Origin: an uncultured Collinsella sp.
GTDB taxonomy: Bacteria; Actinomycetota; Coriobacteriia; Coriobacteriales; Coriobacteriaceae
Length of the DNA stretch: 7,086 bases
Direction of reading: 5' to 3'
Assembly: GCA_900542275.1 (NCBI GenBank)
Contig: UQMW01000070.1
Location: 1-7,086 of the forward strand
Below are positions 1 through 7,027 of this stretch, piece after piece; the first letter of the stretch is position 1, and each line of letters begins with the position of its first letter. A program made the position numbers and the translations under genes. The notes beneath the pieces were generated by a model. That model was not told the DNA's origin, did no database searches, and saw only the letters and a list, made by a program, of their open reading frames with translations.

Positions 1-25
1 CGGAAAGCACATTAAGTGCTTTCCG
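1..25 (-). terminator. Probable operon-end hairpin (perfect 10-bp inverted repeat)
   Basis: Bases 1-10 (cggaaagcac) are perfectly complementary to 16-25 (gtgctttccg) around a 5-nt loop. The hairpin lies 70 bp past the stop codon of the tsaB-rimI-tsaD fusion, where the minus-strand operon should end. An intrinsic terminator for this strand would need a U-tract to the left of base 1, outside the window, so that part cannot be checked. The plus-strand sequence after the stem (tcttgcg) is not a good U-tract, so termination in that direction is less likely. The stem may extend further beyond the edge. Confidence 0.55.
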
Positions 26-94
26 TCTTGCGCAGGACTGTAGAGCAGGAAACCTTATATCCGGCCCCTCCGTCCGGGGACCGCGCCGTACCAG

Positions 95-2479
95 CTACAG
101 CGTCATGTTTGGATCGGCGTCGACGTCGAACGGCGAGATTTCTCCTCGGTCGAATTTACGGCGGGCAACCTCTGCGATCATGGCGGCGTTGTCGGTGCAC
201 GCCGAAAGCGGTGGCACCGTTACGCGGATCCCCTGACGCCCAAGCTTCTTGATCATCATCTCGCGCAGATGCGGATTAGCCGAGACGCCGCCGCCGATGC
301 AGTATTCCTTGCATCCGGTGGCATGCAGGGCGTTTTTGGCCTTCTTGTACTGAACGTCAAAGACGGCTGCCTCAAACGAAGCCGCCAGATCGGGCAGGTG
401 AATCGTGCGCCCGGCCTTGGTCTCCTGCTCGATGTAGAGCGTCACGGCCGTTTTAAGACCCGAAAGCGAGAAACGATAGTCTCCCCTGCTGTTAAGCGCG
501 CGAGGAAAATCGATCGCGCGGGGGTTGCCCGTCTCGGCCAGCTTGGAGATGATGGGGCCACCGGGATAGCCCAGACCCAACGCCTTGGCTACCTTGTCGA
601 AGGCCTCGCCCACAGCATCGTCGAGTGTCTCACCAAGTACCTCGTAGTCGCCCCATGCCTTCACGTGCACGAGCATGGTATGACCGCCCGAGACGAGCGT
701 GAAGATAAACGGCGGCCTGAGATCGGGCTGCGCCAGCAGGTTGGCGAACAGATGGCCCTCCAGATGGTTGACGCACACGAGTGGCTTGCCGGCGGCATAG
801 GCAAAGCCCTTGGCGAAGGCGACGCCCACTACCAGAGCACCCACCAGGCCCGGACCCTGCGTCACGCCAACAGCGGCGAGTTCGCTCGGCGCGATGGCTC
901 CACCCTCAAGACCAAGCGATGCTGCGGCATCCTCGAGCGCCGCATCCACGACACTCACAATCACCTCAACGTGTTTGCGCGAGGCGATCTCGGGCACCAC
1001 GCCGCCAAAGCGGGCGTGAAAATCAATCTGTGTCGACACCTGGTTGGCCAGCATATTGCCATCCGCATCGATAATCGCCACGGCCGTCTCGTCGCAGGAG
1101 CTCTCGATAGCGAGCACTAGGCGGCGGCGCTCAATTTCGGCACGCTCCCCCTCGGAGCGCCCAGGCGCAGGCAGCGGCCATACGCGCTGCTCTGCCGCCG
1201 TCGGCTCGGGCGAAGCATTATCGACCGGAAGCACCAGGGGCAGCGGAGCCGTCATGACGATGGCGTCCTTGCCGGCACCATAGTAGCCGCGGCGACGGCC
1301 AGCCTCGGTAAAGCCCAGAGCGTTATAAAGCGCGGTCGCTCCCTCGTTACCGTCCTCGACCTCGAGCGAAGCCGTAGTGCAGCCGAGCATCTGGGCATCA
1401 TAGCTCACGTGCGACAGCAGCTTGCGGGCAATGCCCTCACGGCGATGTGCCGGGTCGACGGCGACATCCAGAATCTGCACATCACCGTCCACGACCATAC
1501 CGCCGGCAAGGCCCAGCAGCTTGCCGTCGTCGTGTGCCACCCACCAACTACGCGGCGCAGCGACGTCCTCGCCCAGTTCGGACAGGAACATGCCCGGCGT
1601 CCATGCCTCGTGTCCGGCACCTTCAAAGCAGGCAGCCTCCAGCGCGCTTGCGCCCTCGGCATCCGCCGCGCCCATGGGACGGAACTGCAGATGACGACCG
1701 GCGAGCTCATCGGCAACACCCGTAATTTCGCTCTGCGCACTCTCGGCAAGACCAAGACGCTTGCGCTCGTTTTCCTCGGCATCCGAAAGGCGCGTGTAAA
1801 TCGGCAGGACGCGGGCCGGATCGCCGTCACCCGCAGCGTGCGCGAGCAGCAAGCCCTCGCCCGAAGGCCACCACAGGTCGCGCTCCACGCAGCGGGCGGC
1901 CTCGTCCTCACCCAGCAGCTTGCCATAGCGCACGAGACCGTCACCGGTCAGCTGAACCTGGCCCCAGTCCGCTGCTTGGCGCCACTCATCGAGCGCCACG
2001 GCGGCCTTGACCACGTGTTCGCGCTCAAATTGACGCTCGGGACCCTCATCGACCAGCATATACAGCGCCGGATATACCTCACCGCGCATAGCATCGGCCA
2101 AGATACCAAGCTTGCCGCGCACGCCAGCCTTCCACGCCGTCCAAGCGCAAGCGTCGAGCGTCGACACGCCCAGCAGCGGAACATTGGCACCACGCGCGAG
2201 GCCCTTGGCAGTGGAGATGCCGATGCGCACACCCGTAAAGGACCCCGGGCCGCGGCCGACCACATAGCAACCAACATCGCTGCGATCCAGACCGGCTTGA
2301 GCCAGCACGCCATCAACGGTATTCACGAGCTCAACGTTGGCGTGACGGCGACACATGTGGTCGCCACTCACGAGCTTCGTCTCACCCGTCTGCCCATCAA
2401 TCCAGCTTGCCGCGCAGGCAAGCATGTCAGTCGAGGTATCGAGCGCCACCACCAGCGCGTTGTCGTTATGCAAGCTCAT
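95..2479 (-). CDS. tsaD: TsaB-RimI-TsaD fusion: t6A tRNA modification subunits joined through a GNAT acetyltransferase
   Basis: A 794-residue protein with three domains that are normally separate. Residues 1 to about 245 are TsaB-like (ALDTSTD at 12-18, GRGPGSFTGVRIGIS at 75-89, PIYTR near 226-230). TsaB is the non-catalytic partner that dimerises with TsaD. Residues about 264-414 are a RimI-type GNAT: acetyl-CoA loop RREGIARKLL at 346-355, and E373 and Y385 match the catalytic Glu and Tyr of E. coli RimI, which acetylates the N-terminus of ribosomal protein S18. A Pro/Glu-rich linker (about 415-452) leads to TsaD (453-794), which transfers threonylcarbamoyl to A37 of ANN-decoding tRNAs. TsaD shows AIESSCDETA, the HxxxGGVVPExASRxH block (488-503), metal ligands H572, H576 and D763, SGGHT, LSGLKTAV and GGGVSAN. 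No catalytic motif is missing. The ATG at 2479 is preferred: it overlaps tsaE by 14 nt and has AAGG 9 nt upstream. A TTG at 2497 would add six residues. Expected to be cytoplasmic. The domain calls are firm; the functional consequence of the fusion is inferred. Confidence 0.95.
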   Translation of the reverse strand: MSLHNDNALVVALDTSTDMLACAASWIDGQTGETKLVSGDHMCRRHANVELVNTVDGVLAQAGLDRSDVGCYVVGRGPGSFTGVRIGISTAKGLARGANVPLLGVSTLDACAWTAWKAGVRGKLGILADAMRGEVYPALYMLVDEGPERQFEREHVVKAAVALDEWRQAADWGQVQLTGDGLVRYGKLLGEDEAARCVERDLWWPSGEGLLLAHAAGDGDPARVLPIYTRLSDAEENERKRLGLAESAQSEITGVADELAGRHLQFRPMGAADAEGASALEAACFEGAGHEAWTPGMFLSELGEDVAAPRSWWVAHDDGKLLGLAGGMVVDGDVQILDVAVDPAHRREGIARKLLSHVSYDAQMLGCTTASLEVEDGNEGATALYNALGFTEAGRRRGYYGAGKDAIVMTAPLPLVLPVDNASPEPTAAEQRVWPLPAPGRSEGERAEIERRRLVLAIESSCDETAVAIIDADGNMLANQVSTQIDFHARFGGVVPEIASRKHVEVIVSVVDAALEDAAASLGLEGGAIAPSELAAVGVTQGPGLVGALVVGVAFAKGFAYAAGKPLVCVNHLEGHLFANLLAQPDLRPPFIFTLVSGGHTMLVHVKAWGDYEVLGETLDDAVGEAFDKVAKALGLGYPGGPIISKLAETGNPRAIDFPRALNSRGDYRFSLSGLKTAVTLYIEQETKAGRTIHLPDLAASFEAAVFDVQYKKAKNALHATGCKEYCIGGGVSANPHLREMMIKKLGRQGIRVTVPPLSACTDNAAMIAEVARRKFDRGEISPFDVDADPNMTL

Positions 2480-2972
2480 CTTGTACAGCCTTATCAATCA
2501 AATGGGAAAGCTCCATTGCGCGGTCACCGTGCGCCTCAAGCGTTATCGTTCGCACGTCGCTGTCGCCCTCATCACGCCTGAGCGTCACCGAAAGATACTC
2601 ATCCGTCAGCTCGTCCTGGAATTGTTCGCCCCATTCCAGCAGGCAAGCACCCTCATAGCCCAGCACATCGAAAATGCCCGTATCCTCGAGCTCGTAGGCA
2701 TGCTCCAGGCGGTATAGATCAAAGTGAAACAGCGGAATACGACCTTGATCGTGAACGGCCATGAGGGCGAACGTAGGGCTCGTAACCATATGCCCATCGC
2801 CCAGCCCGCGCGAGACGCCCTTGGTAAAGTGAGTTTTGCCCACTCCCAGGCCACCGGTCAGGATGAGCACATCGCCGTCCTCAAGGCACGGTGCAATTAG
2901 CTCGCCAAAGTACTCCGTATCGGCAGCGCAAGTCGTTTTGTAAGTACCTACCCCCAGGCGCTCCAGGGACAT
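2466..2972 (-). CDS. tsaE: tRNA t6A biosynthesis ATPase TsaE
   Basis: A 168-residue P-loop ATPase of the TsaE (YjeE) family and of about the usual family length. It is needed for turnover of the bacterial threonylcarbamoyl transferase complex, where it binds the TsaB-TsaD heterodimer. Visible motifs are Walker A GGLGVGKT (40-47), the switch-like SPTF (65-68), FHFDLYR (82-88, with the conserved Asp85), and the family signature EWGE (113-116). The ATG at 2972 has a strong AAGGAG Shine-Dalgarno 5 nt upstream, within the 12-nt gap after udg. Its last 14 nt overlap the start of the tsaB-rimI-tsaD fusion, so it is co-translated with its partner subunits. It has no signal peptide or membrane segment. 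Confidence 0.96.
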   Translation of the reverse strand: MSLERLGVGTYKTTCAADTEYFGELIAPCLEDGDVLILTGGLGVGKTHFTKGVSRGLGDGHMVTSPTFALMAVHDQGRIPLFHFDLYRLEHAYELEDTGIFDVLGYEGACLLEWGEQFQDELTDEYLSVTLRRDEGDSDVRTITLEAHGDRAMELSHLIDKAVQDELA

Positions 2973-2977
2973 ATATG

Positions 2978-2983
2978 CTCCTT
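2978..2983 (-). promoter_or_regulatory. Ribosome binding site of tsaE
   Basis: Read on the minus strand this is AAGGAG, 5 nt before the ATG at 2972. It sits wholly inside the short gap between the udg stop and tsaE, and fixes the tsaE start. Confidence 0.8.
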
Positions 2984-2984
2984 A

Positions 2985-3605
2985 TTATTCCGAGGCGTCC
3001 TCTGGCGCGGGATGTCGCTCCAGATAGTCGCCCAGCATCTTAAAGTCTTCCTCCAGCAGCTCCTGCCACGCCGGATTGCGCAGCGCTGCTGCCGGATGGA
3101 ACGTGGGCATTACCACAAAATGCCCCATCTGGTGGAACCTGCCGCGCAGCTTAGTAATGCCAATCTCGGTCTTTAGCACAAAGTGCGTCGCGGGGTTGCC
3201 GAGCGTCACAATAATATCGGGCCAGATGCTTCGAATCTGCTCACGCAAAAATGGCGAGCAAGCCAGCACTTCCTCGGGACGCGGATTGCGGTTTCCCGGC
3301 GGGCGGCACTTAAGCACGTTGGCAATGTAGACGTCTTCGCGTTTGAGCCCCGCCAGCGACAAAATGCCGTTGAGGTCCTCGCCTGCCGCCCCCACAAAGG
3401 GCTCGCCCTGCAAATCCTCATTGCGGCCCGGCGCCTCGCCAATAAACATCACGCGAGCGTGGGGGTTTCCCACGCCAAACACGATGTTATGGCGCGACTG
3501 GTAAAGCTGGCAAAGGTGACAATCGCCCAGAACGGCCTCGATCTCCTCGAGTGCGACCTCACGCGGCGCCTGATGGCTATGGCCGGGGATGTGCATGACG
3601 CCCAT
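2985..3605 (-). CDS. Uracil-DNA glycosylase, family 4 (Fe-S type)
   Basis: A 206-residue glycosylase that excises uracil from DNA in base excision repair. Four cysteines in the spacing of the family 4 iron-sulfur cluster are present: C29 and C32 (CxxC), C100 (in VLKCRPPGNRNP) and C116 (in ACSPFL). The active-site motif GEAPGRNED is at 56-64, a Phe (F70) lies in the uracil-stacking region, and the C-terminal PTFHPAAALRNP motif at 167-178 carries the conserved His170. The frame is open to an ATG at 3653, which would overlap alr by 40 nt. I chose the ATG at 3605 because AGGAG lies 5 nt before it and the conserved sequence begins well after it. It follows alr by 8 nt. The protein resembles the type annotated as UdgA or phage SPO1 DNA polymerase-related. 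No N-terminal polymerase domain is attached. Confidence 0.94.
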   Translation of the reverse strand: MGVMHIPGHSHQAPREVALEEIEAVLGDCHLCQLYQSRHNIVFGVGNPHARVMFIGEAPGRNEDLQGEPFVGAAGEDLNGILSLAGLKREDVYIANVLKCRPPGNRNPRPEEVLACSPFLREQIRSIWPDIIVTLGNPATHFVLKTEIGITKLRGRFHQMGHFVVMPTFHPAAALRNPAWQELLEEDFKMLGDYLERHPAPEDASE

Positions 3606-3610
3606 AGCGA

Positions 3611-3615
3611 CTCCT
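3611..3615 (-). promoter_or_regulatory. Ribosome binding site that sets the udg start
   Basis: AGGAG on the minus strand, overlapping the alr stop codon (GTG TAG GAG) and 5 nt upstream of the ATG at 3605. It argues against the longer start at 3653 and suggests that termination on alr feeds initiation on udg. Confidence 0.75.
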
Positions 3616-4759
3616 ACACGTAGACCTTGTCGAGACGCATACCAAAGCCGCAAGCGACCTCGTAGTTAATCGTGCCGCGTAGGCGCGCCATCTCGTCCAT
3701 GGTAATCTCGGCATCTCCATCGCGGCCGACAATGATCATCTCGTCACCATACTCGGCCTCGGGAATCTCATGCGCCGGGTTGGACTGAATGGCGACCATA
3801 AACTGGTCCATGCAGATATTGCCCACCTGACGCACACGCTCGCCGCGATACAGCACGTCCATACGATTGGAAAGCGTACGCGAAAGGCCATCGGCATAAC
3901 CGATCGGAAGGGTGCAGATCTGAACGCGCGTGCGCGGTACGCGGTAGGTAAAGCCGTAGCCCACGCCCTCGCCCATCGCAGGATGCGCCACGCGCGTCAC
4001 ACGCGCGTGGACGCTCATGACGGGATCAAGCTGCATCACGCGACCACTCAGCTCACATGGCTGCAGACCATACAAACCGATGCCGGCACGAATCATGTCA
4101 AAGTGCATTGAAGAATCGAGCATCGAGGACGGCGTATTGGCACAATGCACGATACCGCATTCAAAACCTGCGTCCTTAATGGCCTGAACGGCCTCGGTAA
4201 AACGCTGGCACTGCAGCTTGTAGTCCCAACCCGAAGGTTCATCGGCCGTGGCAAAGTGCGTAAATACGCCGTCGCACTGGATGCCGCGATGGAAACTGAT
4301 GCCGCGTACAAAGTCGAGCACCTGTGTGTAGTGAACACCGATACGATTCATGCCCGTCTCGATGGCAAGATGGTACTTGCCCACCTTGCCCGCCGCGACG
4401 GCGCATTCGCCATACGCAAGAGCAAAATCGGACGTATAGACCGAGGGCATGATATCGAATTCGAGCAATGCAGGAATAGCCTCGATAGGCGGCTCACTTA
4501 GAATCAGGACGGGCTTAGTAATCCCGCCCTGACGGAGCCCAACGCCCTCGTTAACCGTCGCCACGGCAAACATGTCGGCACCGGCCGAATACATGATCTT
4601 GGCACACTCAACAGCTCCATGACCATAAGCATCGGCCTTGACCACGCAGCACAGGCGCTGACGCGGATTCAACAAGTTCTTATAGGCCCTTGTGTTGCGA
4701 CGGAGCGCCCCGCGGTCGATCTCGACCCAGGACCAGCGCGTCAAATCGGCTTTATTCAT
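3614..4759 (-). CDS. alr: Alanine racemase (PLP-dependent)
   Basis: A 381-residue fold-type III PLP enzyme of full family length. It interconverts L- and D-alanine to supply D-Ala for peptidoglycan. The PLP lysine is K41 in VVKADAYGHG. The catalytic tyrosine is Y268 in GVGYGFTY. R139 (TGMNRIG) and R224 (MIRAGIGLYG) match the arginines that contact the cofactor and tune its ring nitrogen. M317 and D318 (ICMDQ) match the substrate-entry loop of the partner subunit. PIGYADG at 285-291 is also conserved, so every key residue of the family is present. The ATG at 4759 lies 2 nt after the nnr stop (TAA TC ATG). No good Shine-Dalgarno is visible, so translation probably depends on coupling to nnr. 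Cytoplasmic. The nnr-alr-tsaE-tsaB order is a known actinobacterial arrangement; here udg is inserted between alr and tsaE. Confidence 0.97.
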   Translation of the reverse strand: MNKADLTRWSWVEIDRGALRRNTRAYKNLLNPRQRLCCVVKADAYGHGAVECAKIMYSAGADMFAVATVNEGVGLRQGGITKPVLILSEPPIEAIPALLEFDIMPSVYTSDFALAYGECAVAAGKVGKYHLAIETGMNRIGVHYTQVLDFVRGISFHRGIQCDGVFTHFATADEPSGWDYKLQCQRFTEAVQAIKDAGFECGIVHCANTPSSMLDSSMHFDMIRAGIGLYGLQPCELSGRVMQLDPVMSVHARVTRVAHPAMGEGVGYGFTYRVPRTRVQICTLPIGYADGLSRTLSNRMDVLYRGERVRQVGNICMDQFMVAIQSNPAHEIPEAEYGDEMIIVGRDGDAEITMDEMARLRGTINYEVACGFGMRLDKVYV

Positions 4760-4761
4760 GA

Positions 4762-6378
4762 TTAGTCATCCGACCCTTCGTCCATGATTCCCAGATCTTC
4801 GAGCGCATCCTTTGCCGCCAGCTCCATGGCAGGACCGATCAAGTCGATAAGATCGGTCGCGATGACGCTCTTCTCACCATACTCCGTCGCCGCGGCAAAA
4901 CCGGCGTAGCTGTGAAGTGCGACGGCGTACGAATACAGCAACTCCCAACGATCCATCTCGTCGCGCATGGTGGCAAGCGTGCCGGCCAAAATACCCGCGA
5001 GAACATCACCCGAACCGGCAGTTGCCAGAGAAGCCGGACCCGAGAGCGGCAGCAGCACACGCTCAACGCCACAGATAGCCGTCGTCGGCCCCTTGGCAAT
5101 GACCACCAGATTGTCGGAGCCTGCAGCCCAGACAACCTTCTGCGCGGCCGCAATCGCGGTACCAAGGTCGTTCACCTCGTCACCGGCAACCAGGCGCGAA
5201 AGCTCACGATAGTGCGGCGTCATAACCAACGGCTGCTCGCGGCGATACATCTCGGGGTTACTATCAATACCGTCAATGGCAATCTTAGCAAGGCAGTTGA
5301 GTGCATCGGCGTCCAAAATTAGCGGTACATCAAGCTCGAGCAAGCCCGAAACCACCTGCATAGCGCCGGCAGACGTCGTCATACCGGGACCGCACAGCAC
5401 GCAGCTGTACTTCTTTGCGATCTCGCACACCGTCATGCGCGCAGCGGCGCCAAAGGAGCCGCGGGAATCAGACGGAATAGCAAAGACCGGAATCGAAGGA
5501 AGTGCCATGCGAATGAGATTGGCGCAGGCGTCAGGAGCCGCGACTGCCACGTAACCAGCACCCGCGCGAGCTGCAGACTTGGCCGCCATAATGGCAGCAC
5601 CAGGATATTGCGCAGATCCGGCGACAATAAGCACGGAGCCACGGGAATACTTATCGATATTCGATGGTAGCGGAGCAAAGTAATCAACTAAGTCACCGGG
5701 CTCGACAATCTCGGCGGCGTGGTCGACATCATCGATGACCTCGTCAAGACGGTCGTAAAGATTGCCGCAGATCAAATCGCCAGCATACTCAGGACCATCA
5801 GCGCTATACAGACCAATCTTGGGCGCAATCATCATCACCGTGCGCTCGGCACGAATGCAGTCGTCATCAACAACGCCCGTCTCTGCATTCAGGCCCGAGG
5901 GGACATCAATGGATACGACACAATCGGCGCATTCATTGACCGTAGGAATCCAAATGGAGAACGGCGCACGCAGATTCCCGTGGAAACCGGTACCAAAAAT
6001 GGCATCGACAACAACATCGGCCTTATCGATCAAAACCTCGAGTTCATCACGCGAGGGGCCGACGCAAACGTGCACATCGCGGCCGGCAGTACGACGAGCA
6101 ACATGACGTGCCAGAGCAGCAGGAATCTCATCCGGTTCAACCGGAGAAACGATATCCACGTCCACACCCTTATGGCTCAGGATATCGGCGGCAACCCAAC
6201 CGTCGCCGCCATTATTACCAAAACCGACCAAAACGAGAACCCGATCAGGATTGAGCTTCAAGACCTCGTTAGCGGCAAACTCACCCGCTAGCTCCATAAG
6301 CTCGGCCTTCGAAGTCCCTTCGCGTTCGATGATATCCTCGAGACGAACGACTTCTTCGGTACTCAAAACCGGTTTCAT
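4762..6378 (-). CDS. nnr: Bifunctional NAD(P)H-hydrate epimerase / ADP-dependent dehydratase
   Basis: A 538-residue two-domain repair enzyme. It converts hydrated NADH or NADPH back to the active cofactor: the N-terminal domain epimerises the R and S hydrates, and the C-terminal domain dehydrates the S form using ADP. The N-terminal YjeF domain (about 1-220) shows GFGNNGGDG (52-60), DAIFGTGFHG (125-134) and SIDVPSGLNAETG (156-168). The C-terminal ribokinase-like domain (about 235-520) shows KYSRGSVLIVAGS (243-255), CGPGM (329-333), LDADALN (355-361) and the nucleotide-site ATAGSGDVLAG (452-462). The usual TPHPGE motif reads TPHYRE here (387-392). The start codon abuts the acpS stop with no gap, and AGGAG lies 5 nt upstream inside the end of acpS. 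The protein ends in an acidic tail. Both activities are expected from the motifs. Confidence 0.96.
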   Translation of the reverse strand: MKPVLSTEEVVRLEDIIEREGTSKAELMELAGEFAANEVLKLNPDRVLVLVGFGNNGGDGWVAADILSHKGVDVDIVSPVEPDEIPAALARHVARRTAGRDVHVCVGPSRDELEVLIDKADVVVDAIFGTGFHGNLRAPFSIWIPTVNECADCVVSIDVPSGLNAETGVVDDDCIRAERTVMMIAPKIGLYSADGPEYAGDLICGNLYDRLDEVIDDVDHAAEIVEPGDLVDYFAPLPSNIDKYSRGSVLIVAGSAQYPGAAIMAAKSAARAGAGYVAVAAPDACANLIRMALPSIPVFAIPSDSRGSFGAAARMTVCEIAKKYSCVLCGPGMTTSAGAMQVVSGLLELDVPLILDADALNCLAKIAIDGIDSNPEMYRREQPLVMTPHYRELSRLVAGDEVNDLGTAIAAAQKVVWAAGSDNLVVIAKGPTTAICGVERVLLPLSGPASLATAGSGDVLAGILAGTLATMRDEMDRWELLYSYAVALHSYAGFAAATEYGEKSVIATDLIDLIGPAMELAAKDALEDLGIMDEGSDD

Positions 6379-6918
6379 CTATGCTCCTAGCGTATCTTGC
6401 GAAGCATCGCCCAGGTGCTCCGTCAATGCTGAATTCTGCAGCTGCTCGAGCTCATCTAATACAGAGCGAGCCTCTTTAAATGTCTGCGCAACGCGTTTCT
6501 TGGTGCTCACCTTTTCATCTTTTGGCTTAGGCCGAGCATCTTCGGTAATCGCGATGGCATTCGCAACGGCCAAGTCTCCCGTAAGCGTAATGGAAAGAGC
6601 GACCTCAACAACGCCCAGTTCTTGAGCGATCTCGAGAGCACGGCCCGAAAGCAGCGCCTTCGGTTTGCCGAGTTTATCACGCGTTACCGAAACATCCTTG
6701 CGACCCACGCCTTGACTAAAACCCGTGCCGAGAGCTTTAAGCACCGCCTCGCGCGAAGCAAAGCGGCTCGCATAGTGAGCAGCGGGACGCGATGATGCAT
6801 CGCAATACGCACGCTCTTCTTCGGTAAACACACGCCGAGCAAACGACGGCGTCTTTTCAAGAATTGATTTCATGCGGGAAATCTCGACGATATCAACGCC
6901 GATACCAGCTTCAGCCAT
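6379..6918 (-). CDS. acpS: Holo-[acyl-carrier-protein] synthase with C-terminal extension
   Basis: A 179-residue protein that transfers 4'-phosphopantetheine from CoA to the serine of apo-ACP, activating it for fatty acid synthesis. The N-terminal GIGVDIVEISR includes D9, and RFASREAVLKALGTG (52-66) includes E57. These match the two Mg-binding acidic residues of E. coli AcpS. KLGKPKALLSG (82-92) and the closing strands near 105-125 are also typical. Family members are usually about 120-130 residues, so about 50 residues (129-179) are extra: a lysine-rich stretch, then a Glu/Leu-rich segment likely to be helical. The ATG at 6918 has GGAGGTG 3 nt upstream. An in-frame ATG at 6930 would bury that site inside the gene, so it is unlikely. 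This is the first gene of the operon and its stop (TAG) directly abuts the nnr ATG. Confidence 0.95.
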   Translation of the reverse strand: MAEAGIGVDIVEISRMKSILEKTPSFARRVFTEEERAYCDASSRPAAHYASRFASREAVLKALGTGFSQGVGRKDVSVTRDKLGKPKALLSGRALEIAQELGVVEVALSITLTGDLAVANAIAITEDARPKPKDEKVSTKKRVAQTFKEARSVLDELEQLQNSALTEHLGDASQDTLGA

Positions 6919-6921
6919 GTT

Positions 6922-6928
6922 CACCTCC
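6922..6928 (-). promoter_or_regulatory. Ribosome binding site that sets the acpS start
   Basis: GGAGGTG on the minus strand, a near-perfect anti-16S match, 3 nt before the ATG at 6918. It overlaps the upstream ATG at 6930, which supports the shorter reading of acpS. Confidence 0.8.
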
Positions 6929-6947
6929 ATATCGCACAGACTAAGTT

Positions 6948-6977
6948 ATTGTAGCCCGTTCACAGAAGATGCGACAA
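6948..6977 (-). promoter_or_regulatory. Predicted operon promoter, proximal
   Basis: On the minus strand, TTGTCG (6972-6977) is followed by an 18-bp spacer and TACAAT (6948-6953), a one-mismatch -10 box for the housekeeping sigma factor. Transcription would begin near 6941, leaving a leader of about 23 nt ahead of acpS. The -35 box matches only partly. This is a prediction from sequence alone. Confidence 0.55.
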
Positions 6978-6983
6978 ACGAGG

Positions 6984-7013
6984 GTTATAAAACACAGCTA
7001 CTATGTGAGACAA
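6984..7013 (-). promoter_or_regulatory. Possible second, distal promoter
   Basis: On the minus strand, TTGTCT (7008-7013), an 18-bp spacer and TATAAC (6984-6989). It lies 36 bp upstream of the proximal promoter and has the same spacer length. Its -10 box has one mismatch to TATAAT. Either element could be the real one, or both could act in tandem. Confidence 0.35.
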
Positions 7014-7027
7014 ATTGCCCGAGATAC

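Noticed and set aside
30..50. Imperfect 8-bp direct repeat (GCGCAGGA / GAGCAGGA)
   Set aside because: Two short copies with a mismatch are expected by chance; there is no sign of an operator or array.
61..79. GC-rich potential hairpin (CCCC 65-68 with GGGG 76-79) just past the TsaD stop
   Set aside because: The stem is only about 4 bp and no U-tract follows on either strand. The hairpin at 1-25 is a better terminator candidate.
269..1120. Plus-strand open frame (283 codons) opposite the TsaD domain
   Set aside because: It is the antisense shadow of conserved TsaD sequence. The predicted protein is rich in Arg, His and Ala without family signatures.
1409..2581. Long plus-strand open frame (390 codons) opposite the TsaB-RimI part of the fusion
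   Set aside because: It lies antisense to a gene with unmistakable domain motifs. Its translation has no recognisable motif, and long antisense frames are common in GC-rich coding sequence. No ribosome binding site or promoter supports it.
5719..6291. Plus-strand open frame (190 codons) opposite the epimerase domain of Nnr
   Set aside because: It is antisense to a well-supported gene, and its translation shows no domain features.
6992..7006. Short inverted repeat CACA...TGTG between the distal promoter boxes
   Set aside because: The arms are only 4 bp, too weak to call an operator without comparative support.
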